Positions 50,856 to 60,210 are shown, counted from the first letter of the stretch. The stretch: 64,000 nucleotides of DNA from Microcaldota archaeon (GCA_018812715.1 JAHJCT010000028.1:1-64000), one strand, 5' to 3'. Program-made: numbers and translations. The notes: generated by a model from the sequence alone, not told the origin.

Positions 50856-51587
50856 TTATTTTTTAAGATTGAGTTCTTTTCCAACAAGTTCCTTTAGTAC
50901 TTCGTCGTGGATAAATCTTCTTCCACCTATTTTTACATGTGGGATCCTTCCACGGTCCAAGCGCCTCTCAAAAGCATTTCTCTTTATTCTGATCCCTTCT
51001 TTATGAAGCTCTTTGATTGCTTGACTTACTGAGTAATAATTGGAACTTATATGAGTCATTGCATCTACAGCATCCCTTGGTACTAATCTTCTTGTACCAA
51101 ATTTAACTGATGGTATAGAGCCCTTTTCTATTCTTCCGATAAATGCCCTGAAGTTAATTCTTGGATTAGCTTTTTTGTACTCTTCATAAGCTTCTTTTAC
51201 TGTGAAAAAGTCGCCTTTTGTTTTTGTTATATCCTCAAGAACACTTCTAGGAATGTATCTTTTTCTTCCGACCTTTACAAAGGGGATAGTGCCACGTTCA
51301 ATTCTCCCCCCAAAAGCCCTGAACGATATGTAAACACCATTACCTTTCAGATATTCATATGCTGACCGTACTGAATAAAGATCATGTTTGCCTTCTAGCT
51401 CGTCTTCACTCGCTTTTTGGCGATAGAGATTCTGGGCTACTTTGAAGACATTGGCTACAGAACTAGATAATCCCTTTTCTGTCTTATCTCTCCTTCTTTT
51501 TATATCCTCGATATCGATGGATCTAAACCTATCGACAAGGTCGTCATCAATTTCCGTTTCAATTATAATCTTTTTTCCTCTAGGCAT
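50856..51587 (-). CDS. Protein with three tandem excisionase/MerR-like HTH domains
   Basis: Aligned repeats ending SFRAFGGRIERGTIPFVKVGRKRYIPRSVLEDI / NFRAFIGRIEKGSIPSVKFGTRRLVPRDAVDAM / KRNAFERRLDRGRIPHVKIGGRRFIHDEVLKEL. Confidence 0.75.
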   Translation of the reverse strand: MPRGKKIIIETEIDDDLVDRFRSIDIEDIKRRRDKTEKGLSSSVANVFKVAQNLYRQKASEDELEGKHDLYSVRSAYEYLKGNGVYISFRAFGGRIERGTIPFVKVGRKRYIPRSVLEDITKTKGDFFTVKEAYEEYKKANPRINFRAFIGRIEKGSIPSVKFGTRRLVPRDAVDAMTHISSNYYSVSQAIKELHKEGIRIKRNAFERRLDRGRIPHVKIGGRRFIHDEVLKELVGKELNLKK

Positions 51588-51674
51588 GGCACCACCATTT
51601 TATTATAATTTATGTGAATATGAGTGTTTACATTTATAGATATAAAACACACAGTTTATAAACATTTGTTTGTG
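51588..51674 (-). promoter_or_regulatory. Promoter/operator candidate for the triple-HTH gene
   Basis: GTTTATAAAC palindrome and repeated TGTGTTT/AAACACA motifs. Confidence 0.4.
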
Positions 51675-52943
51675 TCACACACCCCCAGTTGCCTGAGATT
51701 TTATGCGATTTCCCAAATAAATGACCAAAATCACTACAATTATACCACCAAATATGTAAAAAAGTGGTATTTTCTGTGCATCTTCATCAGAATCATGTGT
51801 GTCTGTCTGGTTTTGCGTGTTATTCGTTTGGTTCACTATTGATAAAGTTGAAAATTGGCCGTCTATGGTGGCTCTATTCCCTGCTTTATCTTTTAAATCT
51901 ATGCTGAAGCTAACGATGCTGTTTTCTGGCAATCCTGAGATCTCTGCTGTGAATGTGCTATAACCTACTGGGAAAACCACTGCATTGCTCCAAGGTGTGG
52001 ATGGATCAGCAGGCTCCATTCTATAGCTTACCACTATACTCGAAAGATCGACGCCACTTGCATATTGTCCCTGATCAGAGACTGGTATGGTTAGTTTTGC
52101 TCTATCTGTTGTTATTTGTGAATCTATTTGGCCAAAAAGAGGGGCATGAACATCAAAAACTATCAAAGCATTAGGTTTTACTTCTGGAATGATGCTGCCA
52201 GATTCAATCAGACCTGCATATCTTGCTTCATATCGTATTTCTTGACCAAAAGTTCTATTATTTTCAAAATGACCGTCAATTTGCATTGTTTCATTGTAAA
52301 TCGTGAGCGTAGCGTTTAGCGGTTCTCCATAATCATTAACTACCTCTATCTCAACTTTATAGTAAGGAAATGTTACCTGAAATTCAATATCATCTTCAAC
52401 AGTGAGGTTTCCTGCCTCATTTGCTTCAAGATAACTTGCAAAATACTCATATGTTCCGGTTTTGAGATAATATTTAGCAACCCCATTTTCATTTGTCTTT
52501 TTTTGCCCAGTGCCAATAGTCACAGTTGCATTACTTAAAGGCCCATTGAAATGGTCTCTAACATAAAAATTTACTGGATAGACATTATCGAAAATTACGC
52601 TTACAACTGAACCGTGTTGCTCAGCAATTATTGTTTCTTCTTTTGTATTTCCAGCCACTGAAGCAGTTATCACTATGTCACAATCAATCTTTCTTGTTGT
52701 TGTTCCTTGATTGAGGATATCAAAACTGGTTTTTCCATTTGCATCCGTATAATGAATTGGGGTTGTGAAATATTGTTCGCCAAAGCTCGTACCTCTATCA
52801 TAAGTCACTGTCACTTCCGCATCAGAAAGCGTTCTTAATTTTGCATCCAATACCTGGACTTCAAATATTTCGTGATATCCAGCACAACCTGCGAATGCTG
52901 TACTTACCAACATTAAGAGAAGGAGCATATAGCGATAATTCAT
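51675..52943 (-). CDS. Secreted surface protein with Ig-like/CarboxypepD_reg-like repeats and C-terminal TM
   Basis: Start MNYRYMLLLLMLVSTAFAGC at 52943; beta-rich repeats; C-terminal IFGGIIVVILVIYLGNRIK. Confidence 0.7.
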   Translation of the reverse strand: MNYRYMLLLLMLVSTAFAGCAGYHEIFEVQVLDAKLRTLSDAEVTVTYDRGTSFGEQYFTTPIHYTDANGKTSFDILNQGTTTRKIDCDIVITASVAGNTKEETIIAEQHGSVVSVIFDNVYPVNFYVRDHFNGPLSNATVTIGTGQKKTNENGVAKYYLKTGTYEYFASYLEANEAGNLTVEDDIEFQVTFPYYKVEIEVVNDYGEPLNATLTIYNETMQIDGHFENNRTFGQEIRYEARYAGLIESGSIIPEVKPNALIVFDVHAPLFGQIDSQITTDRAKLTIPVSDQGQYASGVDLSSIVVSYRMEPADPSTPWSNAVVFPVGYSTFTAEISGLPENSIVSFSIDLKDKAGNRATIDGQFSTLSIVNQTNNTQNQTDTHDSDEDAQKIPLFYIFGGIIVVILVIYLGNRIKSQATGGV

Positions 52944-52966
52944 GTGCCTATAACCACTGTTAAGTT

Positions 52967-54268
52967 TTAAAATTTTCCCGATTCGTTGAATTCCTTGCCC
53001 CAGCACACTGTTTCTTTATGCCAAAGTTCTCTGGCCTCTGCCACTGTAAAAATTGAACCAGTAATTAATACCAAATCATTTTCTTCTGCCAAAGTTATTG
53101 CATGTTTTACTGCCTGTTTAACGTCCTTTACAATCACATAGTTTTTTGCATACCTTTCAACTTCTTCGGCTATTATCTTCGGGTCAACAGCCCTTTCCAT
53201 AACTTTATGTGCACTAATCACAATCAAATCTGCTACCTGTGCTATTTCATTAACCATTACTTGAATATTTTTATCTGATGAGATGCTTAGAACTACAATT
53301 AGTTTATTATATTTCAAATCCTCACTTATTGTTTCTTTTAGACGTTCCATTGCTTTAGCATCTTTAGCACAATCCAGAATCACCATCGGTTTGTTTTGTA
53401 TAATCTCAATTCGACCTGGCCATTTTGCTTTCAACAAGCCCTTTGTTATAGCCGAGTCATCCACTTCCAATTTGTATGCGGCTCCAATAGCACATGCTGC
53501 ATTTTCAAGCTGGTGCCTCCCCAAAAAAGGTATCTTTATTTCATATTTTTTATCTGAAATTCTAACTTCAACTTCCTGGCCACTATAATCAGCATTCTTT
53601 CTCATGATTACAATTTCTTTTCCTACTCTGACTATTTTTGAATTTTTTTCTTTGCAGATTTTTTCAAAAACTTCCAATGCCTTGCCAGCTGCTGCTGTTA
53701 TCAACGTTCTGTTTTCCCTAATTATTCCTGCTTTTTCTTTTGCTATTGCAGCTATGCTATTTCCAAGAATTTTCATATGCTCAAGCGAAATATTTGTTAT
53801 AACCGATACTACTGGCTCTGTAATATTTGTAGCATCAAGCCGTCCACCGAGTCCAACCTCCAAGACTGCAAAATCCACTTTCTGTTCTTTAAAATAAAGA
53901 AAAGCCGCAGCAGTTATCACTTCAAAAAAAGTAGGCTGCTCTGACCATTTTGTATTTTCTATTGTTTCCTTTATCTTTTTTACAATTCTCGCCAATTCTT
54001 TTTCTGGTATTTTTTTGCCATTTACTACTATTCTTTCTGTGAGGCTTGAAAGATGTGGACTCGTAAATGTCCCTACTTTGAATCCTGCTTCTTTGAGAAT
54101 AGAAGAAAGCATAATCGCTGTTGATCCCTTTCCACTTGTTCCACCCACTACAATACTCTTGAATTCGTTCTGTGGGTTTCCAAGTACATCTACTAGTTGT
54201 TGCACTCTCTCCAAACCAAGTTTTGCTCCTCTACTCTTTAATGAGTAGAGATAATTTGTTAGATCCAT
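52967..54268 (-). CDS. folC: Mur-ligase-family folylpolyglutamate/dihydrofolate synthase-like
   Basis: VVGGTSGKGSTAIMLSSIL, TFTSPHLSSLTERIVVNG, LEVGLGGRLDATN. Confidence 0.9.
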   Translation of the reverse strand: MDLTNYLYSLKSRGAKLGLERVQQLVDVLGNPQNEFKSIVVGGTSGKGSTAIMLSSILKEAGFKVGTFTSPHLSSLTERIVVNGKKIPEKELARIVKKIKETIENTKWSEQPTFFEVITAAAFLYFKEQKVDFAVLEVGLGGRLDATNITEPVVSVITNISLEHMKILGNSIAAIAKEKAGIIRENRTLITAAAGKALEVFEKICKEKNSKIVRVGKEIVIMRKNADYSGQEVEVRISDKKYEIKIPFLGRHQLENAACAIGAAYKLEVDDSAITKGLLKAKWPGRIEIIQNKPMVILDCAKDAKAMERLKETISEDLKYNKLIVVLSISSDKNIQVMVNEIAQVADLIVISAHKVMERAVDPKIIAEEVERYAKNYVIVKDVKQAVKHAITLAEENDLVLITGSIFTVAEARELWHKETVCWGKEFNESGKF

Positions 54269-54333
54269 CCTCGATCACTACTATCATTTAAATTTACTAT
54301 GCTTTAATTAAAGCTTATCAATTAGGTGGAGAA

Positions 54334-55020
54334 ATGAAAATTCTTGGTTTAGAACTAGATAGCAGAAAAATTGCGTTTCTTTTGATTTTTTCAGTATTGA
54401 GTTTTGCATTCTACCAGTTTAATTTTTCTGAAATTGTCGGCTCAGAATCCAAAGCTTCATTTACCTTCTTCCAATTTATAGGGCCAATTGGCGGAGGAAT
54501 TCTTGGTGGTGTCGCCGGTGCAATATCAGTACTTCTGGTGGAAGTTGTAAACTTTTTCCTCACAGGAAAGGCATTAGACCTCATGACTGTAATTCGCTTC
54601 TTTCCAATGGCCTTTGCTGCCATCTACTTTGCTAGCACGAGAAAAACTCCTGCATTTGTAGCATTGATCTGTATTGCATTATTTTGGCTACATCCTATTG
54701 GACAAGAAGCATGGTTCTATCCACTTTATTGGGTTATTCCATTTGCAGCTACTTTCTACAGACAGAATTTGTTTGTAAGAAGTCTTGGCACAACATTTAC
54801 TGCCCATGCTGTTGGTAGTGTTGCATTCCTTTATGCATTCAATCTGCCTGCAGAAGTTTGGATAGCCCTAATACCAATTGTTGCAATGGAACGACTTGCA
54901 TTTGCAGCAGGTATCAGTGTCATGCACTATGCAGTAACTACAATGCTCAGTGCATTCTCTTCAAGAATAGACTTCTCTTTCTTAAACATAGAAACGAAGT
55001 ATGCTCTTTGGAGAGCCTAA
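54334..55020 (+). CDS. Integral membrane protein, hypothetical
   Basis: Several TM helices with GPIGGGILGGVAGAISVLLVEVV; SD-like ggtgg upstream. Confidence 0.6.
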   Translation: MKILGLELDSRKIAFLLIFSVLSFAFYQFNFSEIVGSESKASFTFFQFIGPIGGGILGGVAGAISVLLVEVVNFFLTGKALDLMTVIRFFPMAFAAIYFASTRKTPAFVALICIALFWLHPIGQEAWFYPLYWVIPFAATFYRQNLFVRSLGTTFTAHAVGSVAFLYAFNLPAEVWIALIPIVAMERLAFAAGISVMHYAVTTMLSAFSSRIDFSFLNIETKYALWRA

Positions 55021-55025
55021 TTTTT

Positions 55026-56192
55026 TTATATTTTTTGTGCTAGCGTAGTTTGTCTCGATTTTAACATTTCTGTGATTAGCACACCTTGATCCATAAATCT
55101 TGAAATTGGAAGCTTTAGTTTTGTAGAAACATAATTCAATGCAGCTCTATATGATTCAAATTCTCTGGGCACTTGCTTCATTGCACTCCGCACATTCTCC
55201 CGCACATTGAATACACCAAGTGGCACATATCCTTCATATGCCTCTCTCAACACAATCGCCCCGGCCTGTTTTTTCATTTTCTCAAGGGCTTCTAACACAG
55301 CAAACTTACAGGTGTAATAACACCCACCAACAGAAGAATATTCAGTTTTTGGTTTCAGCCATTCCTGGTCTGCAAAAATCACCTCCTCCTTTCCAAGCAC
55401 ATGAATAAATGCCTCAATCCATTCATACTGCCATGGTGTTGGTGTAAGAATTACAGCATAATAATTGTTTAAACTAGAAAATTCATACACCTGGTAATTG
55501 TCAATTGCATCGTACCATCTTATTTGATCATAAAGATGATCGGCAAGCATACTATCTACAGCAGTGATTGACCATCTTGTTGGTACTAATCGTCTATTCT
55601 TTCCAACCCCCATCGTACCAGTGGAAAGCGCTTTCTGCATTTGTGAAAACAACACTCCTTCTCCATATAGTTCGCCTATAGCTTCAGCAGCTTTCCAATC
55701 AGTATCATAATATGCTTTTTCCAGATGTGTTTCCCATTTTACATTTCCAATATCAAATCTCTCTAAAGAAGCACTTGGCCCAAATGGCTGGTGCTCTTCA
55801 TTAAAAGTTACTCCGTGCGGTTTGTATCTAAATTCTACTTCACTTTCAACAGATGTTGATGCAAGAGAGATTTCCTGTATTTTCCTCACAACTTTATCAT
55901 CGAGATCTTTTATTCCAACTTCTTTCTTCCCGCGCACTAAACCTAATCTGAATCGGATAATATCGTCTTGATTATATTTTCTTGGTATCCACTCTTCAGG
56001 AGTATCCATTACAAAAGTATCTCCTTCAGAAGGCGTTATCATTGGACCTACTGCTACTTTTGGATAACCATGACTTCCAATAAAAACAGATGGTGGCGAA
56101 CTTCCATCTAATTTCTCACTGACATCAATGCTTCTCCATTTCATTGTTCCGGAAGTCAATTTCTTTAGATAAGCACCCTTCCCTATTCCCAT
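55026..56192 (-). CDS. Nre-family DNA repair protein with C-terminal PIP-like motif
   Basis: [21 protein letters not shown] and C-terminal QTTLAQKI. Confidence 0.8.
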   Translation of the reverse strand: MGIGKGAYLKKLTSGTMKWRSIDVSEKLDGSSPPSVFIGSHGYPKVAVGPMITPSEGDTFVMDTPEEWIPRKYNQDDIIRFRLGLVRGKKEVGIKDLDDKVVRKIQEISLASTSVESEVEFRYKPHGVTFNEEHQPFGPSASLERFDIGNVKWETHLEKAYYDTDWKAAEAIGELYGEGVLFSQMQKALSTGTMGVGKNRRLVPTRWSITAVDSMLADHLYDQIRWYDAIDNYQVYEFSSLNNYYAVILTPTPWQYEWIEAFIHVLGKEEVIFADQEWLKPKTEYSSVGGCYYTCKFAVLEALEKMKKQAGAIVLREAYEGYVPLGVFNVRENVRSAMKQVPREFESYRAALNYVSTKLKLPISRFMDQGVLITEMLKSRQTTLAQKI

Positions 56193-56303
56193 GCTTTCTT
56201 TTCTCTGCCTCTATTAAAATGCCTTATGACAGTTCATTTCCCGGGAAAAGGGAATAGTCGATATCCTTTAATTTCTTTTCAAATAGCTATCTTCTCTACT
56301 TTC

Positions 56304-56527
56304 GCGATCGTAGTCTACAGCCTTGAACGGTTTGTTCAAGATTCCCGCTTGAAAGGAAATATCCTTTCATGGGGCACAGAGAACTTCGTTCTCTGTTGTG
56401 CCCGCTCGAGGCGGTCAACGGTTATGATTCGAGATTGCCATCCCGCCTTTTAGTAAAAGGCGGCCCAAAACGGGCTGTAAAACGGAGCGAAAATCTCGCG
56501 GACCGGGTTCGATTCCCGGCGGTCGCA
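56304..56527 (+). tRNA. tRNA-Gly(GCC), apparently interrupted in the D-loop and the anticodon loop
   Basis: Acceptor GCGATCG/CGGTCGC, TAGTCTA, GGTTATGATT, anticodon arm CGAGA-TTGCCA...TCTCG, T-arm CCGGG-TTCGATT-CCCGG, discriminator A. Confidence 0.8.
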
Positions 56528-56550
56528 TTTAAACAAAGTTTAAGGGACAA

Positions 56551-56567
56551 GAGAAACCTCGTTTCTC
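56551..56567. repeat. Hairpin downstream of tRNA-Gly, similar to a hairpin inside the tRNA insert
   Basis: GAGAAAC-CTC-GTTTCTC within gggacaagagaaacctcgtttctctctgtcgc. Confidence 0.5.
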
Positions 56568-56645
56568 TCTGTCGCATATTTTCTTTTCGTCATCCGTCTG
56601 AACCAAGTCCGATAGTTTTTAATTCCCTCTCCATATAGTGAATTT

Positions 56646-57440
56646 ATGAGTCAACTTATAGATGAAATGCTAGCTCAGCTAGAGGTAAGAGAAACCAAAG
56701 TTTTACTTACACATGAACAAACCATGTCACACAACTTAAAGAGACTCAAAGAATCCATGCTAAACCTTGGCCAACTGGTCGATCCTATTGTTGTGGATAA
56801 CAAAACCAACCTTGTTCTTGATGGGAATCACCGCAAAAAAGTCCTTGAAATAATCGAATGTCCCTATGCCGCCTGCCAAATTATTGACTACATGAGTGAA
56901 GACATAACTGTTGGAACCTGGTTTCCTACAGTTTCATTAACTCCAGATGAAATCTTTAATCTAGATTCTATAAAATACGAAAAAGTTGAGTATGAAACTG
57001 GAAAAGAGGCAGTGAACAATCTCAAAGCCCCATTCATGCTCTCAACAAAAGCCGGTTCTTTTCTTCTCAATCCTGGAAGCTACAAACTTATGGAAATGGT
57101 TGAAGAACAAAATTACATCCTTTCTTTGCTTGAGAAAGATACTGTTGATTATATGCCTGATGAGGAAGTGCAAAAACTTATTGAGACTGGCAAATCCGTC
57201 TTTTTCAGACGATCATATACCAAAGAAGAAATAGTTAAGGCAGCCCAGGATCATTCTCCATTCCCTCCTAAATCTACCCGGCATCTCATTCCAGGAAGAA
57301 TAATTAGGCTTAATATGCGTCTTGGTTGGTTGCACCGATCTCCTGAAAATGCACAAGAAGAACTGCAAAGAATGCTTAGCCACAGGGCATACAGCGGCAA
57401 TGTGAGAAAATACTACGAACCTGTCATAGTTATCTATTGA
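56646..57440 (+). CDS. ParB-like nuclease-fold protein, SerK-like by inference
   Basis: MLNLGQLVDPIVVDNKTNLVLDGNHRKKVLEIIECPYAACQIIDY...VGTW. Confidence 0.7.
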   Translation: MSQLIDEMLAQLEVRETKVLLTHEQTMSHNLKRLKESMLNLGQLVDPIVVDNKTNLVLDGNHRKKVLEIIECPYAACQIIDYMSEDITVGTWFPTVSLTPDEIFNLDSIKYEKVEYETGKEAVNNLKAPFMLSTKAGSFLLNPGSYKLMEMVEEQNYILSLLEKDTVDYMPDEEVQKLIETGKSVFFRRSYTKEEIVKAAQDHSPFPPKSTRHLIPGRIIRLNMRLGWLHRSPENAQEELQRMLSHRAYSGNVRKYYEPVIVIY

Positions 57441-57721
57441 TCAAAAGGATCAAAGATTAAATTTCGAATTCCAGAATCCCGGTCTATTCTCAATCCAGTG
57501 AGTGCTTTCTCTATTCTGGGCACATCAAATCCAACGATAATGATTCCGTCTATATCAATCACTGGCACAGCCTTTTGCCTACTTTTCTTTATCATTTCAA
57601 TTGCCTTTTCTCTATCTTTCGAGATATCATAATCAGTAAACTCTATTTTCTTTTGTTTAAGATACGTCTTGAGATTATTGCAATAAGGACAACTAGTTGT
57701 TGAATAAACTATTATTTCCAT
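57434..57721 (-). CDS. Glutaredoxin-like protein
   Basis: VYSTTSCPYCNNLKTYLKQKKIEFTDYDI, AVPVIDIDG. Confidence 0.9.
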   Translation of the reverse strand: MEIIVYSTTSCPYCNNLKTYLKQKKIEFTDYDISKDREKAIEMIKKSRQKAVPVIDIDGIIIVGFDVPRIEKALTGLRIDRDSGIRNLIFDPFDQ

Positions 57722-57772
57722 ATATCTTTGAAGTCCGCTACTATTTTAGTGCTTTACTATCATTAGATATTT

Positions 57773-58843
57773 ATGCTGCTTACACCTGGTCCAGTACCTG
57801 TTTTGGAAGAGATCCTCAAAGCACAATGTAAAGAAATGATAACGCACAGATGCAAAGAGTCATCTGAACTTTACTATGATATTGTTGAGAGACTACTGAA
57901 GTACTTTAATGCTAAAGAGGCTTATGCAATTACTGGTTCAGGTGCACTTGGTATAGAGACACTTGTACTTAATTTATGTGAAAAAGACGACAAAGTACTA
58001 TGTTTTCCTAATGGTGATTTTGGAGAAAAACTTGTTTTAACAGTCAAAGTTTATGCTGATGCAGATCCACACTCTATCGAGGCTGGAAAGGGATGGAATT
58101 TAGAACGCACTAAAGAAATTATTGATAACAGCAATGCCAAAGTTCTTGCGATGGTTTACAATGAAACCAGTTATGGAATTCGCAATCATATCAAGGAGAT
58201 ATGTAAATATGCCAAATCCAAAGATATGTTAACAATCTTGGATGGCATCTCTGCCTGGCCCGGTACAGAAATGGATATGAAAGAATTTGGTGTAGATGGA
58301 TTTGCAGTTGGTAGTCAGAAAGCCATTGCTGCTCCCCCTGGCCTGGTGCTCATTGGCCTTAGCAAAGATGCTGTAGAGCGTTATTCTGGAAGGGCGAGCG
58401 TTCCAAGTTACTATTGTGATCTGCGAAGACATCAAAAAAGGTATAAAAAAGACAATCAAACTCCAAATACGCCTGCAATAACGCTTTTCTGGGCATTACA
58501 AAAGGCCTTTGATATACTTGACCAAAAGGGTGGCCCAAATGCCTCGGTAAAGCGCCATGCAGATGCAGCAGCCTATACGAGAAAGAGATTAGCTGACATG
58601 GGTTTTGGGCTAATAGCTGAAAAAGGTTTCGAGTCAAATACAGTTACGGGCTTTGTTTGTCAAAGTGCTGAACAGGCGAAAACAATCCGATCAAAACTTT
58701 TAGATGAACACAACATTCGCATTGTTGGTTCACGTAGCACTTTCAAAGAAAATGGCCTACGAATTGCTCACATGGGCAATTTTGATATCAAGAATATTGA
58801 AGCTGCTCTTGATACAATTGAAGAAATTCTTCGAGAGAGCTAA
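57773..58843 (+). CDS. Class V aminotransferase (serine/alanine-glyoxylate type)
   Basis: MLLTPGPVPVLEEI, ITGSGALGIE, GFAVGSQKAIAAPPGL. Confidence 0.9.
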   Translation: MLLTPGPVPVLEEILKAQCKEMITHRCKESSELYYDIVERLLKYFNAKEAYAITGSGALGIETLVLNLCEKDDKVLCFPNGDFGEKLVLTVKVYADADPHSIEAGKGWNLERTKEIIDNSNAKVLAMVYNETSYGIRNHIKEICKYAKSKDMLTILDGISAWPGTEMDMKEFGVDGFAVGSQKAIAAPPGLVLIGLSKDAVERYSGRASVPSYYCDLRRHQKRYKKDNQTPNTPAITLFWALQKAFDILDQKGGPNASVKRHADAAAYTRKRLADMGFGLIAEKGFESNTVTGFVCQSAEQAKTIRSKLLDEHNIRIVGSRSTFKENGLRIAHMGNFDIKNIEAALDTIEEILRES

Positions 58844-58898
58844 AGCTGGAGGAGAAAATAATTAAATAGATTCACCAATATACGGTTGGAAGGATAAC

Positions 58899-60008
58899 AT
58901 GACTGCTACTTTGAATATAAATAAGGCTGTTTCATTATCTTTTGACGAAGATCCAGAAATAAGAAAACACGCTGCAGAGATGCTCGGCAAACTTGATGAT
59001 GACCCTGCCGCGGTATTTGCATTAGTCGAATTAAGCTATGACAAAGATACCTCAGTGCGAGAATTGGCCCAGAAACTTTTGGATAAGAAAAAAAGTTCTG
59101 AACCTGAGCTTATGTCTTTTGCTGAGATATTTTCCAGTGGGGCAAAGAAAAGTGAAACAGAAGAAGAACCTTCAACGTCAAAAGATAGAGTACTTCTTCC
59201 AATAACCCGTATTTTTGAAAAGCGGTTGGGTAAAGAAAAAGCCGAACTCGTTAGAAGTAAAATGATGCCTAGCATAGAAAGAATCTATCAAAAGGCGATG
59301 ACTCAAAAAACGGGCAAAAAAACCGAAGGAAAGAAAGCAATGCAGGAATTTCTTACAAGTTATCTTGAGGTTATGTCTGATCTTGATCGGGTTGGTAATG
59401 GTGATCAGATTCAAATCGAAGCAGAACTTTCTACAGACCTTGAAACTGTTGGAAAGCCTGAACAATTTGATAACATTTCAACTGAGATTGCAAGTCTTGA
59501 AGCACAAAACATAGAAGAGGTAAAACAGCAGCAAGGAATTGAGGGCCTTCCAGATACCTACTTCAAAAAGGCCTTTGAGGTTATGATGCTTTCCAATGGC
59601 GACGACAAAATCATGAAAAGAGAAATGAAAAACATGCTCCAAGCTGCAAAAAAAGAAATCGAGCTTGCATTCAAACTTGCCAAAACAAGGTTTAAAGAAG
59701 AAAACATCACTCATCTTACAGAGATTAAAGATAGGATGCGCAACATTAATACTGAGCCCCTTATCGTTGCATCAGTCGAAAATATGGAGTATCAAAAAAC
59801 CAAGAAGCAAAAGGCCGCCCTTACTCGTTTACTTGTTCATGATGAAGACGGAAATGAGGGGGTAGTCTATCTTTTTGATGATCGTGGCTTGGTGGTAAAT
59901 CCAGGAATGAAAATCAAGGTTGTCAAAGGGACAGCAAAGAGTTTTAAGTTCTCGGGAGAGACTGCTTTGACATTAGGCAGAAAAGGCAGTATTTATATTG
60001 TTTTATGA
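58899..60008 (+). CDS. Protein with HEAT-like N-terminus and OB-like C-terminus
   Basis: DEDPEIRKHAAEMLGKLDDDPAAVFALVELSYDKDTSVRELAQKLL; C-terminal beta-rich LTRLLVHDEDGNEGVVYLFDDRGLVVNPGMKIKVVKGTAKSF. Confidence 0.6.
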   Translation: MTATLNINKAVSLSFDEDPEIRKHAAEMLGKLDDDPAAVFALVELSYDKDTSVRELAQKLLDKKKSSEPELMSFAEIFSSGAKKSETEEEPSTSKDRVLLPITRIFEKRLGKEKAELVRSKMMPSIERIYQKAMTQKTGKKTEGKKAMQEFLTSYLEVMSDLDRVGNGDQIQIEAELSTDLETVGKPEQFDNISTEIASLEAQNIEEVKQQQGIEGLPDTYFKKAFEVMMLSNGDDKIMKREMKNMLQAAKKEIELAFKLAKTRFKEENITHLTEIKDRMRNINTEPLIVASVENMEYQKTKKQKAALTRLLVHDEDGNEGVVYLFDDRGLVVNPGMKIKVVKGTAKSFKFSGETALTLGRKGSIYIVL

Positions 60009-60036
60009 GCTAAAACTAGAATATTGTGGTGACTAA

Positions 60037-60210
60037 ATGGATCTTTCTAAATACGAACTTGCTCGCATTATAGGTGCACGGGCCCTTCAACTTTCAATGG
60101 GTGCACCCCCATTAATCAAAGTATCTCGCGCTAAAGCGACGTTTATTGATATTGCTCAGGAAGAGCTAGACAGTGAACTAATACCGTTAGCTGTCTTGAG
60201 AGAAAACTAA
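60037..60210 (+). CDS. rpoK: DNA-directed RNA polymerase subunit K (absent from the ORF track, 57 aa)
   Basis: Translation MDLSKYELARIIGARALQLSMGAPPLIKVSRAKATFIDIAQEELDSELIPLAVLREN; SD-like ggtgactaaATG. Confidence 0.93.
   Translation: MDLSKYELARIIGARALQLSMGAPPLIKVSRAKATFIDIAQEELDSELIPLAVLREN

Noticed and set aside
56237-56248. TTTCCCGGGAAA 12-bp palindrome upstream of tRNA-Gly
   Set aside because: Single short palindrome without further support; noted only
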